Source: Exiguobacterium marinum DSM 16307
GTDB lineage: Bacteria; Bacillota; Bacilli; Exiguobacteriales; Exiguobacteriaceae
Direction of reading: 5' to 3'
Length of the DNA: 64,000 bases
Assembly (NCBI RefSeq): GCF_000620845.1
Contig: NZ_KK211189.1
Coordinates: forward strand, 1,379,662 to 1,443,661
The position numbers and the translations under genes were made by a program. This document shows, in pieces, positions 45,576-54,550 of the stretch; within the stretch, counting starts at the first letter, position 1; every line of letters begins with the position of its first letter. Under the pieces are notes generated by a model. It saw only the letters and a list, made by a program, of their open reading frames with translations, was not told the origin of the DNA and ran no database searches.

Positions 45576-45947
45576 ATGGGACTGTTAGATAAGTTACAAA
45601 CACATATTGAAACGAAAGACACTCATAAAAACGAGTCATTACAGACACGCTACTATGCGGCATCTCCGAATGCCATCATACAGTGGCTAGAAGAACTCAT
45701 TCAATCAAAAGGTCAGTCGGTACGTCGAATCGATACGAACCGTGGAGAACTTTCATTCATCGGAGAAGGATGGGATGGACTCGTCACAATCGTACAAGTT
45801 GACGGGGGGCGTACAGCGGTTGACTTCACACTGAATCGTGAACAGCGCCTCGGTGTAGACCTTGCACAAATTGTATCTCACTACTACGAGGCACTCTCAC
45901 AGCAATTCCCGCTACGTGCTATAGGAAATAAAACTGTCGAACGATAA
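45576..45947 (+). CDS. Hypothetical protein upstream of nrdR
   Basis: A 123-residue soluble protein with no signal peptide, membrane segment or cysteine. Alternating hydrophobic residues (GELSFIGEG, LVTIVQVDGG, AVDFTLN) suggest a small alpha/beta fold. GAGGTG precedes the ATG. It lies 12 bases before nrdR and probably shares its transcript. No family was recognised. Confidence 0.82.
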   Translation: MGLLDKLQTHIETKDTHKNESLQTRYYAASPNAIIQWLEELIQSKGQSVRRIDTNRGELSFIGEGWDGLVTIVQVDGGRTAVDFTLNREQRLGVDLAQIVSHYYEALSQQFPLRAIGNKTVER

Positions 45948-45959
45948 GGAGGCTTGAGC

Positions 45960-46427
45960 ATGCGTTGTCCGAAATGTGATCACAATGGAACGAGAGTGCT
46001 CGATTCCCGACCGGTGCAAGACCATTATTCGATTCGGCGTCGTCGTGAATGTGAAAAGTGCGGCTATCGGTTTACGACATTTGAGACAGTCGAACAGACA
46101 CCTCTCATTATTGTAAAGAAAGATGGAAATCGTGAAGAGTTCAGTCGTGAAAAAGTACTCCGCGGGATCATTCGGGCGTGTGAAAAACGACCGGTTACCT
46201 TAGAGCAACTTGAAGGAGTTGTGACAAAAGTAGAACAGCAACTTCGAGCCCTCGCGCAGTCGGAGATTCCGAGTGAGCAAGTGGGGGAGCTGGTGATGAA
46301 TGAACTGGCGCGTGTAGATGAAGTCGCATATGTTCGATTTGCCTCAGTTTATCGCCAATTTAAAGACATCACGGTGTTCTTTAAAGAACTTGAAGATTTA
46401 ATGAAGCAAGAAAATTCGACCAACTAA
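45960..46427 (+). CDS. nrdR: Transcriptional repressor NrdR
   Basis: A 155-residue repressor of ribonucleotide reductase genes. The N-terminal zinc ribbon has CPKC (3-6) and CEKCG. The ATP-cone domain (about 46-136) shows [18 protein letters not shown]. It binds ATP or dATP and reports the dNTP pool. The ATG at 45960 has AAGGAGG seven bases upstream. Its neighbours are dnaB and dnaI, so dNTP control and replication initiation are co-located, as in Bacillus. Confidence 0.96.
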   Translation: MRCPKCDHNGTRVLDSRPVQDHYSIRRRRECEKCGYRFTTFETVEQTPLIIVKKDGNREEFSREKVLRGIIRACEKRPVTLEQLEGVVTKVEQQLRALAQSEIPSEQVGELVMNELARVDEVAYVRFASVYRQFKDITVFFKELEDLMKQENSTN

Positions 46428-46453
46428 AGGGCGGCCTGCTGGTCGCCCTTTTT
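46427..46453 (+). terminator. nrdR terminator or attenuator
   Basis: Arms AAGGGCGGCC and GGTCGCCCTT with a TGCT loop are followed by TTT. It overlaps the nrdR stop and ends 15 bases before dnaB, so partial read-through is likely. Confidence 0.65.
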
Positions 46454-46467
46454 CAAGGGAGAGAGCC

Positions 46468-47820
46468 ATGGAGAAAGAACGTACAATTTTTGGGACAGAC
46501 GAACTATTGATTATGAGTACAGGTCTTGTCGACCGTGAATCGTATCAGTCCCTCTATCACCTATATCAACCGGTTATCGGGGTGAAGGCGCTCGCGCTTT
46601 ATCAGACGCTATGGAGCGAATTGAAGCCCGGTAAAATGAAATCGAACTATATGTCACACAGTGCATTGTGTGAGATGTTAGAGTACTCAATCAATGAATT
46701 GACCGATAGTTTATTTCGGCTAGAAGCAATCGGATTAGTACGTACCTACAAAACGAAAGATGCCCGATTAACTCAATACGTTTATCAGTTGCGAGTTCCG
46801 CTCGCACCGCACACGTTTTTAAATGATGGGCTGTTATCAAGCTTCCTTTTTTATAAAGTTGGAGAAGTGCGTTTTAAGCAACTGCAAGGACGTTTTACAA
46901 TCGACCCATTGCCGGCCGGTATCGTCGAAGTAACGAAAGACTTCAATGAAGTGTTCGACGTCAAAGGAGTCAATCACCGGGCGTTCACTCAAAAGAATTA
47001 CGAAAAACCGGATCGTGCGAAGATTGAAATTAACTATTCGTTCGATATGGGCATTGTGAAAAAACTGACGAATTTCCCAGTTGGCTTTTTTACAAAAAAA
47101 TTAGATGAAACAATTACGAAACTTGCGTATGTTTCTCAACTCGATGAAGAGACGATGGCCGAGATGTTGAAAGAATATTTTGTCCACGAAGCATATCTTC
47201 CGCTCAGTGAACAAGAAAAACGGGACGGCTGTCGTCAAATGGTATTGCAGCTGAAGAAGAAACAGACCCGTCACCGAAAAGAGAAAACGGTGGAACTTGA
47301 GGAGACGAAGCTTGGGGATCTTCATGACCCAGAGGTGATGGAGTCCGCGCACCCTCATCAATACGTGTCTACTTTACGAAAGACGCCACAACTCTCTAAA
47401 AGTGATGAGCAGTTAGTCATCGAACTTGTCGATACACTCGGTCTCGCTCCGGGTGTCATCAACGCGCTCTTCTATTATTGCATTGAAGTGAAGAAGCAGA
47501 CTCGTCTGAACGAGAACTACGTCCTTCGCATTGCGACAAGCTGGAAGACAGCAGGCTATACGAATGCGAAAGAAGCGCTAGAGCGTGAAGAGACACAAGA
47601 TGCACTGATTGAGAAGAAACAGCAAAAACGAGAAAATGGGCAACGAACGACTGTTGGGTCACGTCGTAAGAACCAACAAGGAGACATGCCGAAGTGGCTC
47701 GAGGATGAAGCGAAACAACAACGTTCTTACGATCAGGCAAGGAAGAAGGAACTCGAATCGTCCGTCCCAGATGATGCGGAGCTTGTGAAACTATTGAATG
47801 AATTGAAAGAGAAGGGGTGA
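46468..47820 (+). CDS. dnaB: Replication initiation and membrane attachment protein DnaB
   Basis: A 450-residue Bacillus-type DnaB, not the helicase. It has an N-terminal winged-helix domain (about 15-110). A C-terminal DnaB/DnaD domain (about 300-400) includes VIELVDTLGLAPGVINALFYY and the YxxxIA-type TSWKTAGYTNAKEA. The last 50 residues are basic and charged. It loads helicase with DnaD and DnaI at the origin and in PriA restart. GGGAGAGAG precedes the ATG. dnaI follows after four bases. Confidence 0.93.
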   Translation: MEKERTIFGTDELLIMSTGLVDRESYQSLYHLYQPVIGVKALALYQTLWSELKPGKMKSNYMSHSALCEMLEYSINELTDSLFRLEAIGLVRTYKTKDARLTQYVYQLRVPLAPHTFLNDGLLSSFLFYKVGEVRFKQLQGRFTIDPLPAGIVEVTKDFNEVFDVKGVNHRAFTQKNYEKPDRAKIEINYSFDMGIVKKLTNFPVGFFTKKLDETITKLAYVSQLDEETMAEMLKEYFVHEAYLPLSEQEKRDGCRQMVLQLKKKQTRHRKEKTVELEETKLGDLHDPEVMESAHPHQYVSTLRKTPQLSKSDEQLVIELVDTLGLAPGVINALFYYCIEVKKQTRLNENYVLRIATSWKTAGYTNAKEALEREETQDALIEKKQQKRENGQRTTVGSRRKNQQGDMPKWLEDEAKQQRSYDQARKKELESSVPDDAELVKLLNELKEKG

Positions 47821-47824
47821 GGGG

Positions 47825-48739
47825 ATGGAACGAATCAACCAAGCGCTGTCTCAGTTGATGAATCGAAAAGAAGTGCGTGAGGCGTATGAGTCGATTCGCA
47901 AACGAACTTTAAATCACCCGGGTGTGATTGCTTTTTTAAACGCTCATCCTGAGTTAGAGGAGAAAGCGATTGAAATCGGATTCACGAAACTGAGTGAGTA
48001 TGCTGAACAGATGGATGGCAAAACGTTCATCGACGAACAGGCTGTCATCCCGGGTCATCAACCTGTGCTTTATGTCGATTTAGGGCAGATCGCGATTCGT
48101 TACGAAGAAACGGTCGCCCATCGGCAAGCAAGACGACAAAAGGAGATGGACCGGAAGTTTAAGAGTTTATTTTTGCCGGAGGAAGTGCGCGAGGCGAGCT
48201 TCGAATCATTTGATTGGGCAGATGATGCACGTAAAATCGCACTTCGTGAAGCCATGCGCTTCGTAACGGGAATGAAGTCGGGACAAAAAGTGAACGGCCT
48301 CTATCTACATGGTAGCTTCGGCGTAGGAAAAACGTATCTACTCGCAGCAATCGCCAACGAGTTGAAAGTGGCGGATGTCGAGACGATTTTGGTCCACGCC
48401 CCTGGCTTTGTATCAGAAGCGAAACGGAAAATCCGCACAGACTCGTTCGATTCGTTTTTAACATCGTTTCAACATGTTCCTGTTTTGTTGATTGATGATA
48501 TCGGGGCTGAGGCGATTAGTCCTTGGGTACGTGATGAGCTGTTTGGGATCATTCTTCAATATCGAATGATGCATCGATTACCGACGCTCTATAGTTCGAA
48601 TTTTAGTGGAGAAGAACTTGAAACACATTTTTCAATCGATGGGTCCGCGCAAAATAAAATGAAGGCGCAGCGTCTCATGCAACGGATTTCAACGACGACG
48701 ACCCAAATTGAACTAAAGGGTGAAAATCGCCGTCGGTAA
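47825..48739 (+). CDS. dnaI: Primosomal helicase loader DnaI, no zinc cysteines
   Basis: A 304-residue AAA+ helicase loader. The C-terminal ATPase has Walker A GSFGVGKTYL (about 161-170), Walker B VLLIDDIGAE and sensor SSNFS. The N-terminal domain (1-115), which contacts the helicase, contains no cysteine; in fact the whole protein has none. Bacillus DnaI holds zinc there through three Cys and one His. Only the His (GHQPVLYV) has a counterpart. The fold may be kept without zinc. It is probably translated together with dnaB. Confidence 0.92.
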   Translation: MERINQALSQLMNRKEVREAYESIRKRTLNHPGVIAFLNAHPELEEKAIEIGFTKLSEYAEQMDGKTFIDEQAVIPGHQPVLYVDLGQIAIRYEETVAHRQARRQKEMDRKFKSLFLPEEVREASFESFDWADDARKIALREAMRFVTGMKSGQKVNGLYLHGSFGVGKTYLLAAIANELKVADVETILVHAPGFVSEAKRKIRTDSFDSFLTSFQHVPVLLIDDIGAEAISPWVRDELFGIILQYRMMHRLPTLYSSNFSGEELETHFSIDGSAQNKMKAQRLMQRISTTTTQIELKGENRRR

Positions 48740-48743
48740 AGGA

Positions 48744-48772
48744 TTGTATTTATTGGCCGAGTTGACTATACT
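48744..48772 (+). promoter_or_regulatory. Probable thrS promoter
   Basis: TTGTAT (48744-48749), 17 bases, TATACT (48767-48772), just after dnaI and before the T-box leader. Confidence 0.6.
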
Positions 48773-48783
48773 AAGAACCATAT

Positions 48784-49013
48784 AAGTGATGCATAGAAGA
48801 GGATATGAATCATTGAGACGAGTTTTAGCGAGGGAAGGGCGGTGCAAGCTTCCTAACGACGACGATGTATTTACTCCCTCCGAGCACCGTACGGGCTAAT
48901 CGTGCGGCGATTCACACTCGTTATCGTGTGTTCGAGCCAAGCATATTGCTTGGGAACGAGGGTGGTACCACGAGAATCAAAGCTCGTCCCTTTTTGAGGG
49001 ATGGGCTTTTTTT
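48784..49013 (+). promoter_or_regulatory. T-box riboswitch upstream of thrS
   Basis: The T-box sequence AGGGTGGTACCACG is at 48959-48972. A terminator hairpin (AGCTCGTCCC with GGGATGGGCT) and seven T residues follow at 48981-49013. The stem I lower helix GAGGGA/TCCCTC is visible. The threonine specifier could not be placed safely. It should respond to uncharged tRNA-Thr. Confidence 0.92.
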
Positions 49014-49038
49014 ATATTCTTTTTTGAGAGGGGACAAG

Positions 49039-50982
49039 ATGTACATGATTCAATTAGCATTTCCAGATGGCGCCGTAAAGGAGTTTGAGGCCGGTATCAC
49101 AGCAGAAGACGTCGCAGGCTCAATCAGCCCGGGACTTCGTAAAAAAGCAATCGCAGCAAAGATTGACGGGAAACTCATTGATTACCGTCGCCCGATTGAA
49201 CATGACGGAAAAATCGAACTCGTCATGCCAGATTCAGAAGATGGGCTCGATTTGATGCGTCACTCTTCAGCACACTTGATGGCACAGGCAATCAAGCGTC
49301 TGTATGGGGAAGACAACAATATCTATTTTGGAATCGGTCCAACAATTGAGAACGGATTCTATTACGATATCGAAATGGACCGTCGAATCAACGAGGAAGA
49401 CCTTCCTGAGATTGAAAAAATGATGAAACGCATCGTCGATGAAAACTTAGAGATTACACGTGAAGTTGTCTCTCGCGATGAGGCGCTCGCTCGTTATAAA
49501 GAGCTCGGAGATCCACTTAAGATCGAATTGATTGAAGACATTCCAGCTGAGGAGACACTCACAATTTATCATCAAGGTGAATTCTTCGACCTTTGCCGAG
49601 GGCCACACGTCCCATCGACTTCGAAGTTGAAAATCTTTAAATTGATGAGCGTGGCCGGTGCATACTGGCGTGGTGACTCTGACAACAAGATGCTACAGCG
49701 TATTTATGGAACGGCTTGGGCGACGAAAGAACAACTCGCAGAACACTTGCGTCTTCTTGAAGAAGCGAAAGAGCGCGATCATCGTAAACTCGGAAAGGAA
49801 CTCGACCTTTTCTTCGTCTCACAAGAAGTAGGTCAAGGTCTTCCAATGTGGCTTCCGAAAGGAGCAGCGATTCGCCGTACGGTTGAACGCTATATCGTCG
49901 ATAAAGAACTTGAACTCGGATATCAACACGTGTACACGCCGGTTCTCGGTTCGGTAGACTTGTATAAGACTTCTGGGCACTGGGACCACTACCAAGATGA
50001 CATGTTCCCGAAAATGGAGATGGACAACGAAGAACTCGTCCTTCGTCCGATGAACTGCCCGCATCATATGACGATCTACAAACACGAGCCACGTTCGTAC
50101 CGTGAACTCCCACTCCGTATCGCTGAGCTCGGGGGAATGCACCGTTATGAGATGTCTGGAGCACTCACAGGATTACAACGTGTCCGTTACATGGTCTTGA
50201 ATGATGGGCATACGTTTGTCACACCAGAACAGATGAAACAGGAGTTTAAAGACATCGTTCATTTGATTCAAGAAGTATATGCTGATTTCGGTATTAAAGA
50301 TTATCGTTTCCGTCTCTCGTATCGCGATCCCGCCGATAAAGAGAAGTACTTCGATAACGATGCGATTTGGGAGATGGCGCAGAGCCAATTGAAAGAGACG
50401 ATGGACGAGCTTGAGCTTCCGTACTTCGAGGCAGAAGGAGAAGCGGCATTCTACGGACCGAAACTTGATGTACAAGTACGTACGGCGCTCGGGAAGGAAG
50501 AGACACTCTCGACTGTCCAACTCGACTTCTTACTTCCAGAACGTTTTGATTTAACGTACACTGGTCCGGACGGGAAAGACCACCGTCCGATCGTATTGCA
50601 CCGGGGTGTCGTCTCGACGATGGAACGTTTTGTTGCATACTTGATTGAAGAATACAAAGGTGCATTCCCAACGTGGCTCGCACCGGTTCAAGTGAAATTG
50701 ATTCCTGTCTCGCATGTTCACGACGAATACGTCGCTGAAGTGAAGGCAGAACTCGTCAAACGTGGTGTCCGTGTCGAAACGGATCTCCGTGACGAAAAAC
50801 TCGGCTATAAGATTCGCGAAGCACAAATGAAGAAGATTCCGATGACGCTCGTTCTTGGAGACAAAGAGCGTGATGAACGTGCGGTCAACATTCGCCGCTA
50901 CGGTCAGCAGGAACAAGTTTCTGCGTCACTTGATGAATTCATCGCATCGCTCACAGAAGAGATTGCGAATCGTTCACGCTAA
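49039..50982 (+). CDS. thrS: Threonyl-tRNA synthetase
   Basis: A 647-residue class II synthetase. A TGS domain covers 1-65, an editing domain about 65-225 ([16 protein letters not shown] and the CRGPHVPST metal motif), the catalytic core about 270-530 ([22 protein letters not shown]) and the anticodon domain the C-terminal 100 residues. The ATG at 49039 follows AGAGGGGA; the longer frame reads through the T-box. It is T-box controlled and ends at a terminator. Confidence 0.96.
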   Translation: MYMIQLAFPDGAVKEFEAGITAEDVAGSISPGLRKKAIAAKIDGKLIDYRRPIEHDGKIELVMPDSEDGLDLMRHSSAHLMAQAIKRLYGEDNNIYFGIGPTIENGFYYDIEMDRRINEEDLPEIEKMMKRIVDENLEITREVVSRDEALARYKELGDPLKIELIEDIPAEETLTIYHQGEFFDLCRGPHVPSTSKLKIFKLMSVAGAYWRGDSDNKMLQRIYGTAWATKEQLAEHLRLLEEAKERDHRKLGKELDLFFVSQEVGQGLPMWLPKGAAIRRTVERYIVDKELELGYQHVYTPVLGSVDLYKTSGHWDHYQDDMFPKMEMDNEELVLRPMNCPHHMTIYKHEPRSYRELPLRIAELGGMHRYEMSGALTGLQRVRYMVLNDGHTFVTPEQMKQEFKDIVHLIQEVYADFGIKDYRFRLSYRDPADKEKYFDNDAIWEMAQSQLKETMDELELPYFEAEGEAAFYGPKLDVQVRTALGKEETLSTVQLDFLLPERFDLTYTGPDGKDHRPIVLHRGVVSTMERFVAYLIEEYKGAFPTWLAPVQVKLIPVSHVHDEYVAEVKAELVKRGVRVETDLRDEKLGYKIREAQMKKIPMTLVLGDKERDERAVNIRRYGQQEQVSASLDEFIASLTEEIANRSR

Positions 50983-50988
50983 GTGAGG

Positions 50989-51021
50989 GACCACCTTTCC
51001 AACCAGAAAGGTGGTTTTTTT
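50989..51021 (+). terminator. thrS terminator
   Basis: Arms ACCACCTTT and AAAGGTGGT are followed by seven T residues. Confidence 0.9.
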
Positions 51022-51085
51022 CGGTCTATAGACGGATGTGTATTTGGTCATCTACACGTATCGTAAACATAAGGAGTGATAATTG

Positions 51086-51958
51086 ATGAATTATATGAAG
51101 CCGGTATTGGCACTTACCATCGGGACCATCGTCTTTACGGGTGCGCTTCCGAAAGTCGGGGCGGAAGCGATCGTCAACGACACGATTGTGACGCTTGGTG
51201 AATCTTTATCTTCAGAACAAGAGAAATGGGTACTTGAGCGCATGGAAGCACCAGAAGGAATCGAACCGATTATCGCGACTGCCGCGGATGAAGAGAAATA
51301 TTTAGGAGACTCCGTCCCACAGGCGCAACGTGGGGGCGGCATGTATTCTTCGGCCCGAATCAAATTGACAGATGGGACCGGCCTCGATATTCAAACGGAG
51401 AATGTGACGTGGGTCACGAAAGATATGTATGCGAACGCCCTCGTCACAGCTGGTGTAACGGATGCGGATATTTATATCACGTCGCCAATTAACGTGACGG
51501 GTACGTCCGCATTGACAGGAATCATGAAGGCGTATGACCAAACTGCGGCCGAAACGGGGATCAAACTGTCTGATGAACGAAAAGAGCTCGCGCAAGAAGA
51601 ACTTGCGGTCACGTCTGAAATCGGTAAGACGGTCGGTCAAGAAGATGTGGCAGGTCTCATGAACGAGATTAAGGCTGAAATCGCGAATCAGATGCCGGAG
51701 ACCAATGTTGAGATTCGTGACATCGTCATTCAAGTATTGAATCAAAATAACGTTCAGCTATCTGAAGGGCAGCTCGATCAATTGACAACCCTGTTCGAGA
51801 ATATGCAACAAGCAAATTTAGATTGGTCATCAATCAGTAATGGATTAAAAGATGCGGGACAAGACGTTCAGGCTTTCCTCGAGCAAGAAGAAGTAAAAGG
51901 ATTCTTTGCTCGTTTGTTTGAGGCAATCAGTAACTTCTTCAAATCGCTCACGAACTAA
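51086..51958 (+). CDS. Exported DUF1002 protein (YpuA-like)
   Basis: A 290-residue protein with a signal peptide (about 1-27, ending VGA-EA). A DUF1002 domain follows with the ADIYITSPINVTGTSALTGIMKAY region. The C-terminal part has amphipathic helices. Bacillus YpuA is a homologue, induced by cell-wall stress; no biochemical role is known to me. The ATG at 51086 has AAGGAG nine bases upstream. It is a single gene between terminators. Confidence 0.88.
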   Translation: MNYMKPVLALTIGTIVFTGALPKVGAEAIVNDTIVTLGESLSSEQEKWVLERMEAPEGIEPIIATAADEEKYLGDSVPQAQRGGGMYSSARIKLTDGTGLDIQTENVTWVTKDMYANALVTAGVTDADIYITSPINVTGTSALTGIMKAYDQTAAETGIKLSDERKELAQEELAVTSEIGKTVGQEDVAGLMNEIKAEIANQMPETNVEIRDIVIQVLNQNNVQLSEGQLDQLTTLFENMQQANLDWSSISNGLKDAGQDVQAFLEQEEVKGFFARLFEAISNFFKSLTN

Positions 51959-51966
51959 AGGGTATT

Positions 51967-51992
51967 AAAAAAAGGGCGTTGCCCTTTTTTAA
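51967..51992. terminator. Bidirectional terminator
   Basis: Arms AAAAAAGGGC and GCCCTTTTTT with a GTT loop. It overlaps the stop codon (51989-51991) of the convergent small gene. Confidence 0.85.
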
Positions 51993-52198
51993 TACCACCG
52001 TTTATGAATATAATTTTGTGCTGACTCGTGATCATCGACGATTTTCAATGTGATACGATTCATTTCTTCTAATAAGTCCGTTAATACAGCTTGCAATTTT
52101 TCGTCCTCTAAGCCGTGTGCTTGCATTGTTTTACTGACAATCTGCTGAACTTGCTCGTGATAGTCATGTTCTCGCGAGACGTCTTTTCGCCAATTCAT
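51989..52198 (-). CDS. Small charged helical protein, function unknown
   Basis: A 69-residue protein, probably all helix. The start ATG at 52198 has a near-perfect AAAGGAGGG site, strong support that it is expressed. There are no cysteines, membrane segment or signal peptide. It is divergent from infC and convergent with the DUF1002 gene. No family was recognised; a small regulatory or adaptor protein is a guess only. Confidence 0.78.
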   Translation of the reverse strand: MNWRKDVSREHDYHEQVQQIVSKTMQAHGLEDEKLQAVLTDLLEEMNRITLKIVDDHESAQNYIHKRWY

Positions 52199-52310
52199 GT
52201 AAATCCCTCCTTTGATATTTGATTATTCCCTTTGAAAAGGTATTGCGAAACGAGAGAATGACTGGTATCATCATAAAAGTGTGAGCTACCAATTATTCAT
52301 GCGCGACATC

Positions 52311-52339
52311 TTGACATCTTTTCCTGCTAGTGCTAAGAT
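52311..52339 (+). promoter_or_regulatory. infC operon promoter
   Basis: A perfect TTGACA (52311-52316), 17 bases, TAAGAT (52334-52339). The bases from 52199 to here hold no other element I can name. Confidence 0.82.
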
Positions 52340-52344
52340 GACAT

Positions 52345-52500
52345 AGTGATTAAAAACAACAAAGTAGAAGCACCCGCTTTTCACCTCGTCTGAGAGTCAT
52401 CAGGCAGGTCCATCAAGTTCTTGGTTCATTCGGCGTCGTGTGCCGTTTTATGACCTCAACTGATGTGTGGGTGGGAAACTGCCGACGCTTTTTTTATTGC
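52345..52500 (+). promoter_or_regulatory. L20-type leader of infC-rpmI-rplT
   Basis: About 155 bases of leader contain AGAAGCACCCGCTTTTCACC, a segment typical of the Firmicutes L20 leader. It ends in a terminator in which GGCGTCG (52432-52438) can pair with CGACGC before a seven-base T-run at about 52489-52495. L20 binding is known to promote termination and so control the operon. The recognition is by position and motif. Confidence 0.85.
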
Positions 52501-52554
52501 CATGTTGTCTTGTCAATCTAAATCTCGTGCAATTGCACGATGGAGGTGCTAACC

Positions 52555-53070
52555 ATTAGCAAAGAGCTCTTTATCAACGAAAACATTCGTGCCCGTGAAG
52601 TACGTCTCATTGGCGCAGACGGTGCACAACTCGGTGTACAATCACGTAACGATGCGTTACGTTTAGCTGAAGAAGCGGAACTAGACTTGGTCTTAGTCGC
52701 GGATAAAGCAAACCCACCGGTCGCTAAAATTATGGATTACGGGAAGTACCGTTTCGAACTCCAGAAAAAGGAGAAAGAAGCGCGTAAAAACCAAAAAGTT
52801 ATCCAAATGAAAGAAGTACGTCTCAGTCCAACAATCGAGGACAACGATTTCCAAACAAAATTGCGTAACGCACGCAAGTTCCTTGAAAAAGGAAATAAAG
52901 TGAAGGCTTCGATTCGTTTCCGCGGACGTGCCATCACACACTCGGAAATCGGGAAACGTGTTTTGGACAAAATGGCAGTGGAATGTGCCGATTTGGCAAC
53001 AGTTGAACAAAAGCCGAAGATGGAAGGACGCAGCATGTTCTTAGTGCTGGCTCCGAACAAAGAAGATTAA
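52555..53070 (+). CDS. infC: Translation initiation factor IF-3, AUU start
   Basis: A 171-residue IF-3 with an N-terminal domain ([14 protein letters not shown]), a linker rich in Lys (about 70-85) and a C-terminal domain ([23 protein letters not shown]). The start is an ATT codon at 52555: GGAGGTG lies six bases before it, and [12 protein letters not shown] is the family N-terminus. The ATG at 52540 overlaps the ribosome site. AUU lets IF-3 repress its own synthesis. First gene of the operon, under the L20 leader. Confidence 0.95.
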   Translation: MSKELFINENIRAREVRLIGADGAQLGVQSRNDALRLAEEAELDLVLVADKANPPVAKIMDYGKYRFELQKKEKEARKNQKVIQMKEVRLSPTIEDNDFQTKLRNARKFLEKGNKVKASIRFRGRAITHSEIGKRVLDKMAVECADLATVEQKPKMEGRSMFLVLAPNKED

Positions 53071-53100
53071 TCATCGATTCTCAGTGGGGAGGAAATACTC

Positions 53101-53295
53101 ATGCCGAAAATGAAATCGCACCGCGGTGCTTCAAAACGTTTCAAACGTACAGCATCAGGTAAACTCAAGCGTTCACACGCTTACACTAGTCACTTGTTCG
53201 CGAACAAATCGACTAAAGCGAAACGTAAGCTCCGTAAAGGCGCTATCGTATCAGCTGGAGACTTCAAACGCATTCGCAACATGATCGCGAAGTAA
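53101..53295 (+). CDS. rpmI: 50S ribosomal protein L35
   Basis: A 64-residue basic protein with the L35 signature [15 protein letters not shown] and [23 protein letters not shown] precedes the ATG. It lies 30 bases after infC and 28 before rplT in the classic operon. Confidence 0.97.
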   Translation: MPKMKSHRGASKRFKRTASGKLKRSHAYTSHLFANKSTKAKRKLRKGAIVSAGDFKRIRNMIAK

Positions 53296-53323
53296 TACAG
53301 AAACAATTTAGGAGGGAATCCAT

Positions 53324-53683
53324 ATGCCACGCGTAAAAGGCGGTTATACGACTCGTCAACGTCGTAAAAAGCAAATTAAACTTGCCAAAGGATACTTTGG
53401 TTCGAAACACATTCTATTTAAAGTAGCAAAACAACAGGTCATGAAGTCACTCATGTACGCTTACCGTGACCGTCGTCAAAAGAAACGTGATTTCCGTCGT
53501 CTTTGGATCACACGTATCAATGCGGCAGCACGTACAAACGGTCTCTCATACAGCCGTATGATGCACGGCCTCAAGCTTGCAGGAATCGACATTAACCGTA
53601 AGATGCTTGCTGAGCTTGCTGTGACAGATGCACAGGCATTCGCGTCACTCGCTGAAACAGCTAAATCAAAATTGAACGCGTAA
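53324..53683 (+). CDS. rplT: 50S ribosomal protein L20
   Basis: A 119-residue basic L20 ([16 protein letters not shown], then [22 protein letters not shown]). It binds 23S rRNA early in assembly and is the feedback regulator of this operon through the leader. AGGAGGG precedes the ATG. A strong terminator follows. Confidence 0.97.
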   Translation: MPRVKGGYTTRQRRKKQIKLAKGYFGSKHILFKVAKQQVMKSLMYAYRDRRQKKRDFRRLWITRINAAARTNGLSYSRMMHGLKLAGIDINRKMLAELAVTDAQAFASLAETAKSKLNA

Positions 53684-53696
53684 TCGTTCAATCGAC

Positions 53697-53731
53697 AGCG
53701 CCGAGACACTCTCTCGGCGCTTTCTTTTTTC
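53697..53731 (+). terminator. rplT terminator
   Basis: Arms AGCGCCGAGA and TCTCGGCGCT (small loop) are followed by TTCTTTTTT. Confidence 0.9.
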
Positions 53732-53769
53732 TTAAAAATTTTTTAGAATGAAGAGAAGGAGGAACGTTT

Positions 53770-54024
53770 ATGAATCAATCGATTGTGGCAATCGTTGCAC
53801 TTGCGCTCATCGTCTTGAACATATACACCTATATCCAAGCCAAACGGTATACGCACGGCAATGGCGATTTCAACGTACTATACGCTTATGCGGGAGGAGC
53901 CATTGGTGCCTTGTTCGGTCTTCATTTGACTCGCAAAAAGACTGTTCATGCCCCAAAATTGCTCCAATTACAAGTATTGATTTTAGCGGTGGGCTGGTCT
54001 TTAATGATTTTAGTACTGCTATAA
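53770..54024 (+). CDS. ysdA: DUF1294 small membrane protein YsdA
   Basis: An 84-residue protein with hydrophobic segments at about 4-22, 36-52 and 67-84, fitting DUF1294. The motif GGAIGALFGLHLTRKKT is typical. Bacillus ysdA holds the same place after rplT. The function is unknown. GAAGGAGGA precedes the ATG. The dUTPase gene follows after 24 bases. Confidence 0.86.
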   Translation: MNQSIVAIVALALIVLNIYTYIQAKRYTHGNGDFNVLYAYAGGAIGALFGLHLTRKKTVHAPKLLQLQVLILAVGWSLMILVLL

Positions 54025-54048
54025 GTTGAAATAGAGGAGGAACATCCG

Positions 54049-54531
54049 GTGAACTGGACAACATTGTTTGATCGACAGCGCGAATTAGACGAGCGGATCA
54101 AAGAACAACATGGATTAACCGGTAATCAATTCGATGAACGGTTACTGGCGCTGCTTGTCGAGCTCGGTGAACTGGCTAACGAAACACGTAGCTTTAAGTT
54201 TTGGTCGAAGAAAGGACCGTCGCCTCAAGATGTGATCTTAGAAGAATATGTGGACGGTATTCATTTCTTATTATCACTTGGACTTGCGCTCGGATATGAA
54301 CGAGACGTCTTTCCTACAGGAAGCTCATATCTTGATGCGACTGATGCTTTTTTAGATATTTATCGAAAAGTGACGAACTTTGGTCTTTCGAAAACAGAAG
54401 CCATGTACGAGACGCTGATGGCAGCTTATCTTGAACTTGGTTATACACTCGGTTTTAATGAGCAACTCATATTAATGGCGTACATGAATAAAAACGAAGT
54501 AAACCATGAGCGACAAAATCAAGGATATTAA
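54049..54531 (+). CDS. All-alpha dimeric dUTP diphosphatase
   Basis: A 160-residue member of the all-alpha NTP pyrophosphatase (dUTPase_2/MazG-like) group that hydrolyses dUTP to dUMP and so keeps uracil out of DNA. Metal motifs are ELGELANE (about 43-50) and EEYVDGIHF (about 65-73). The start is GTG at 54049, eight bases after GAGGAGG; no nearer ATG fits. It overlaps the next frame only beyond the likely start of the peptidase gene. Confidence 0.88.
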   Translation: MNWTTLFDRQRELDERIKEQHGLTGNQFDERLLALLVELGELANETRSFKFWSKKGPSPQDVILEEYVDGIHFLLSLGLALGYERDVFPTGSSYLDATDAFLDIYRKVTNFGLSKTEAMYETLMAAYLELGYTLGFNEQLILMAYMNKNEVNHERQNQGY

Positions 54532-54550
54532 TATAAAGGAGCGGATGGGT

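Noticed and set aside
52540-52542. ATG start for infC
   Set aside because: It overlaps the Shine-Dalgarno GGAGG; the ATT at 52555 is correctly spaced and matches the family N-terminus.
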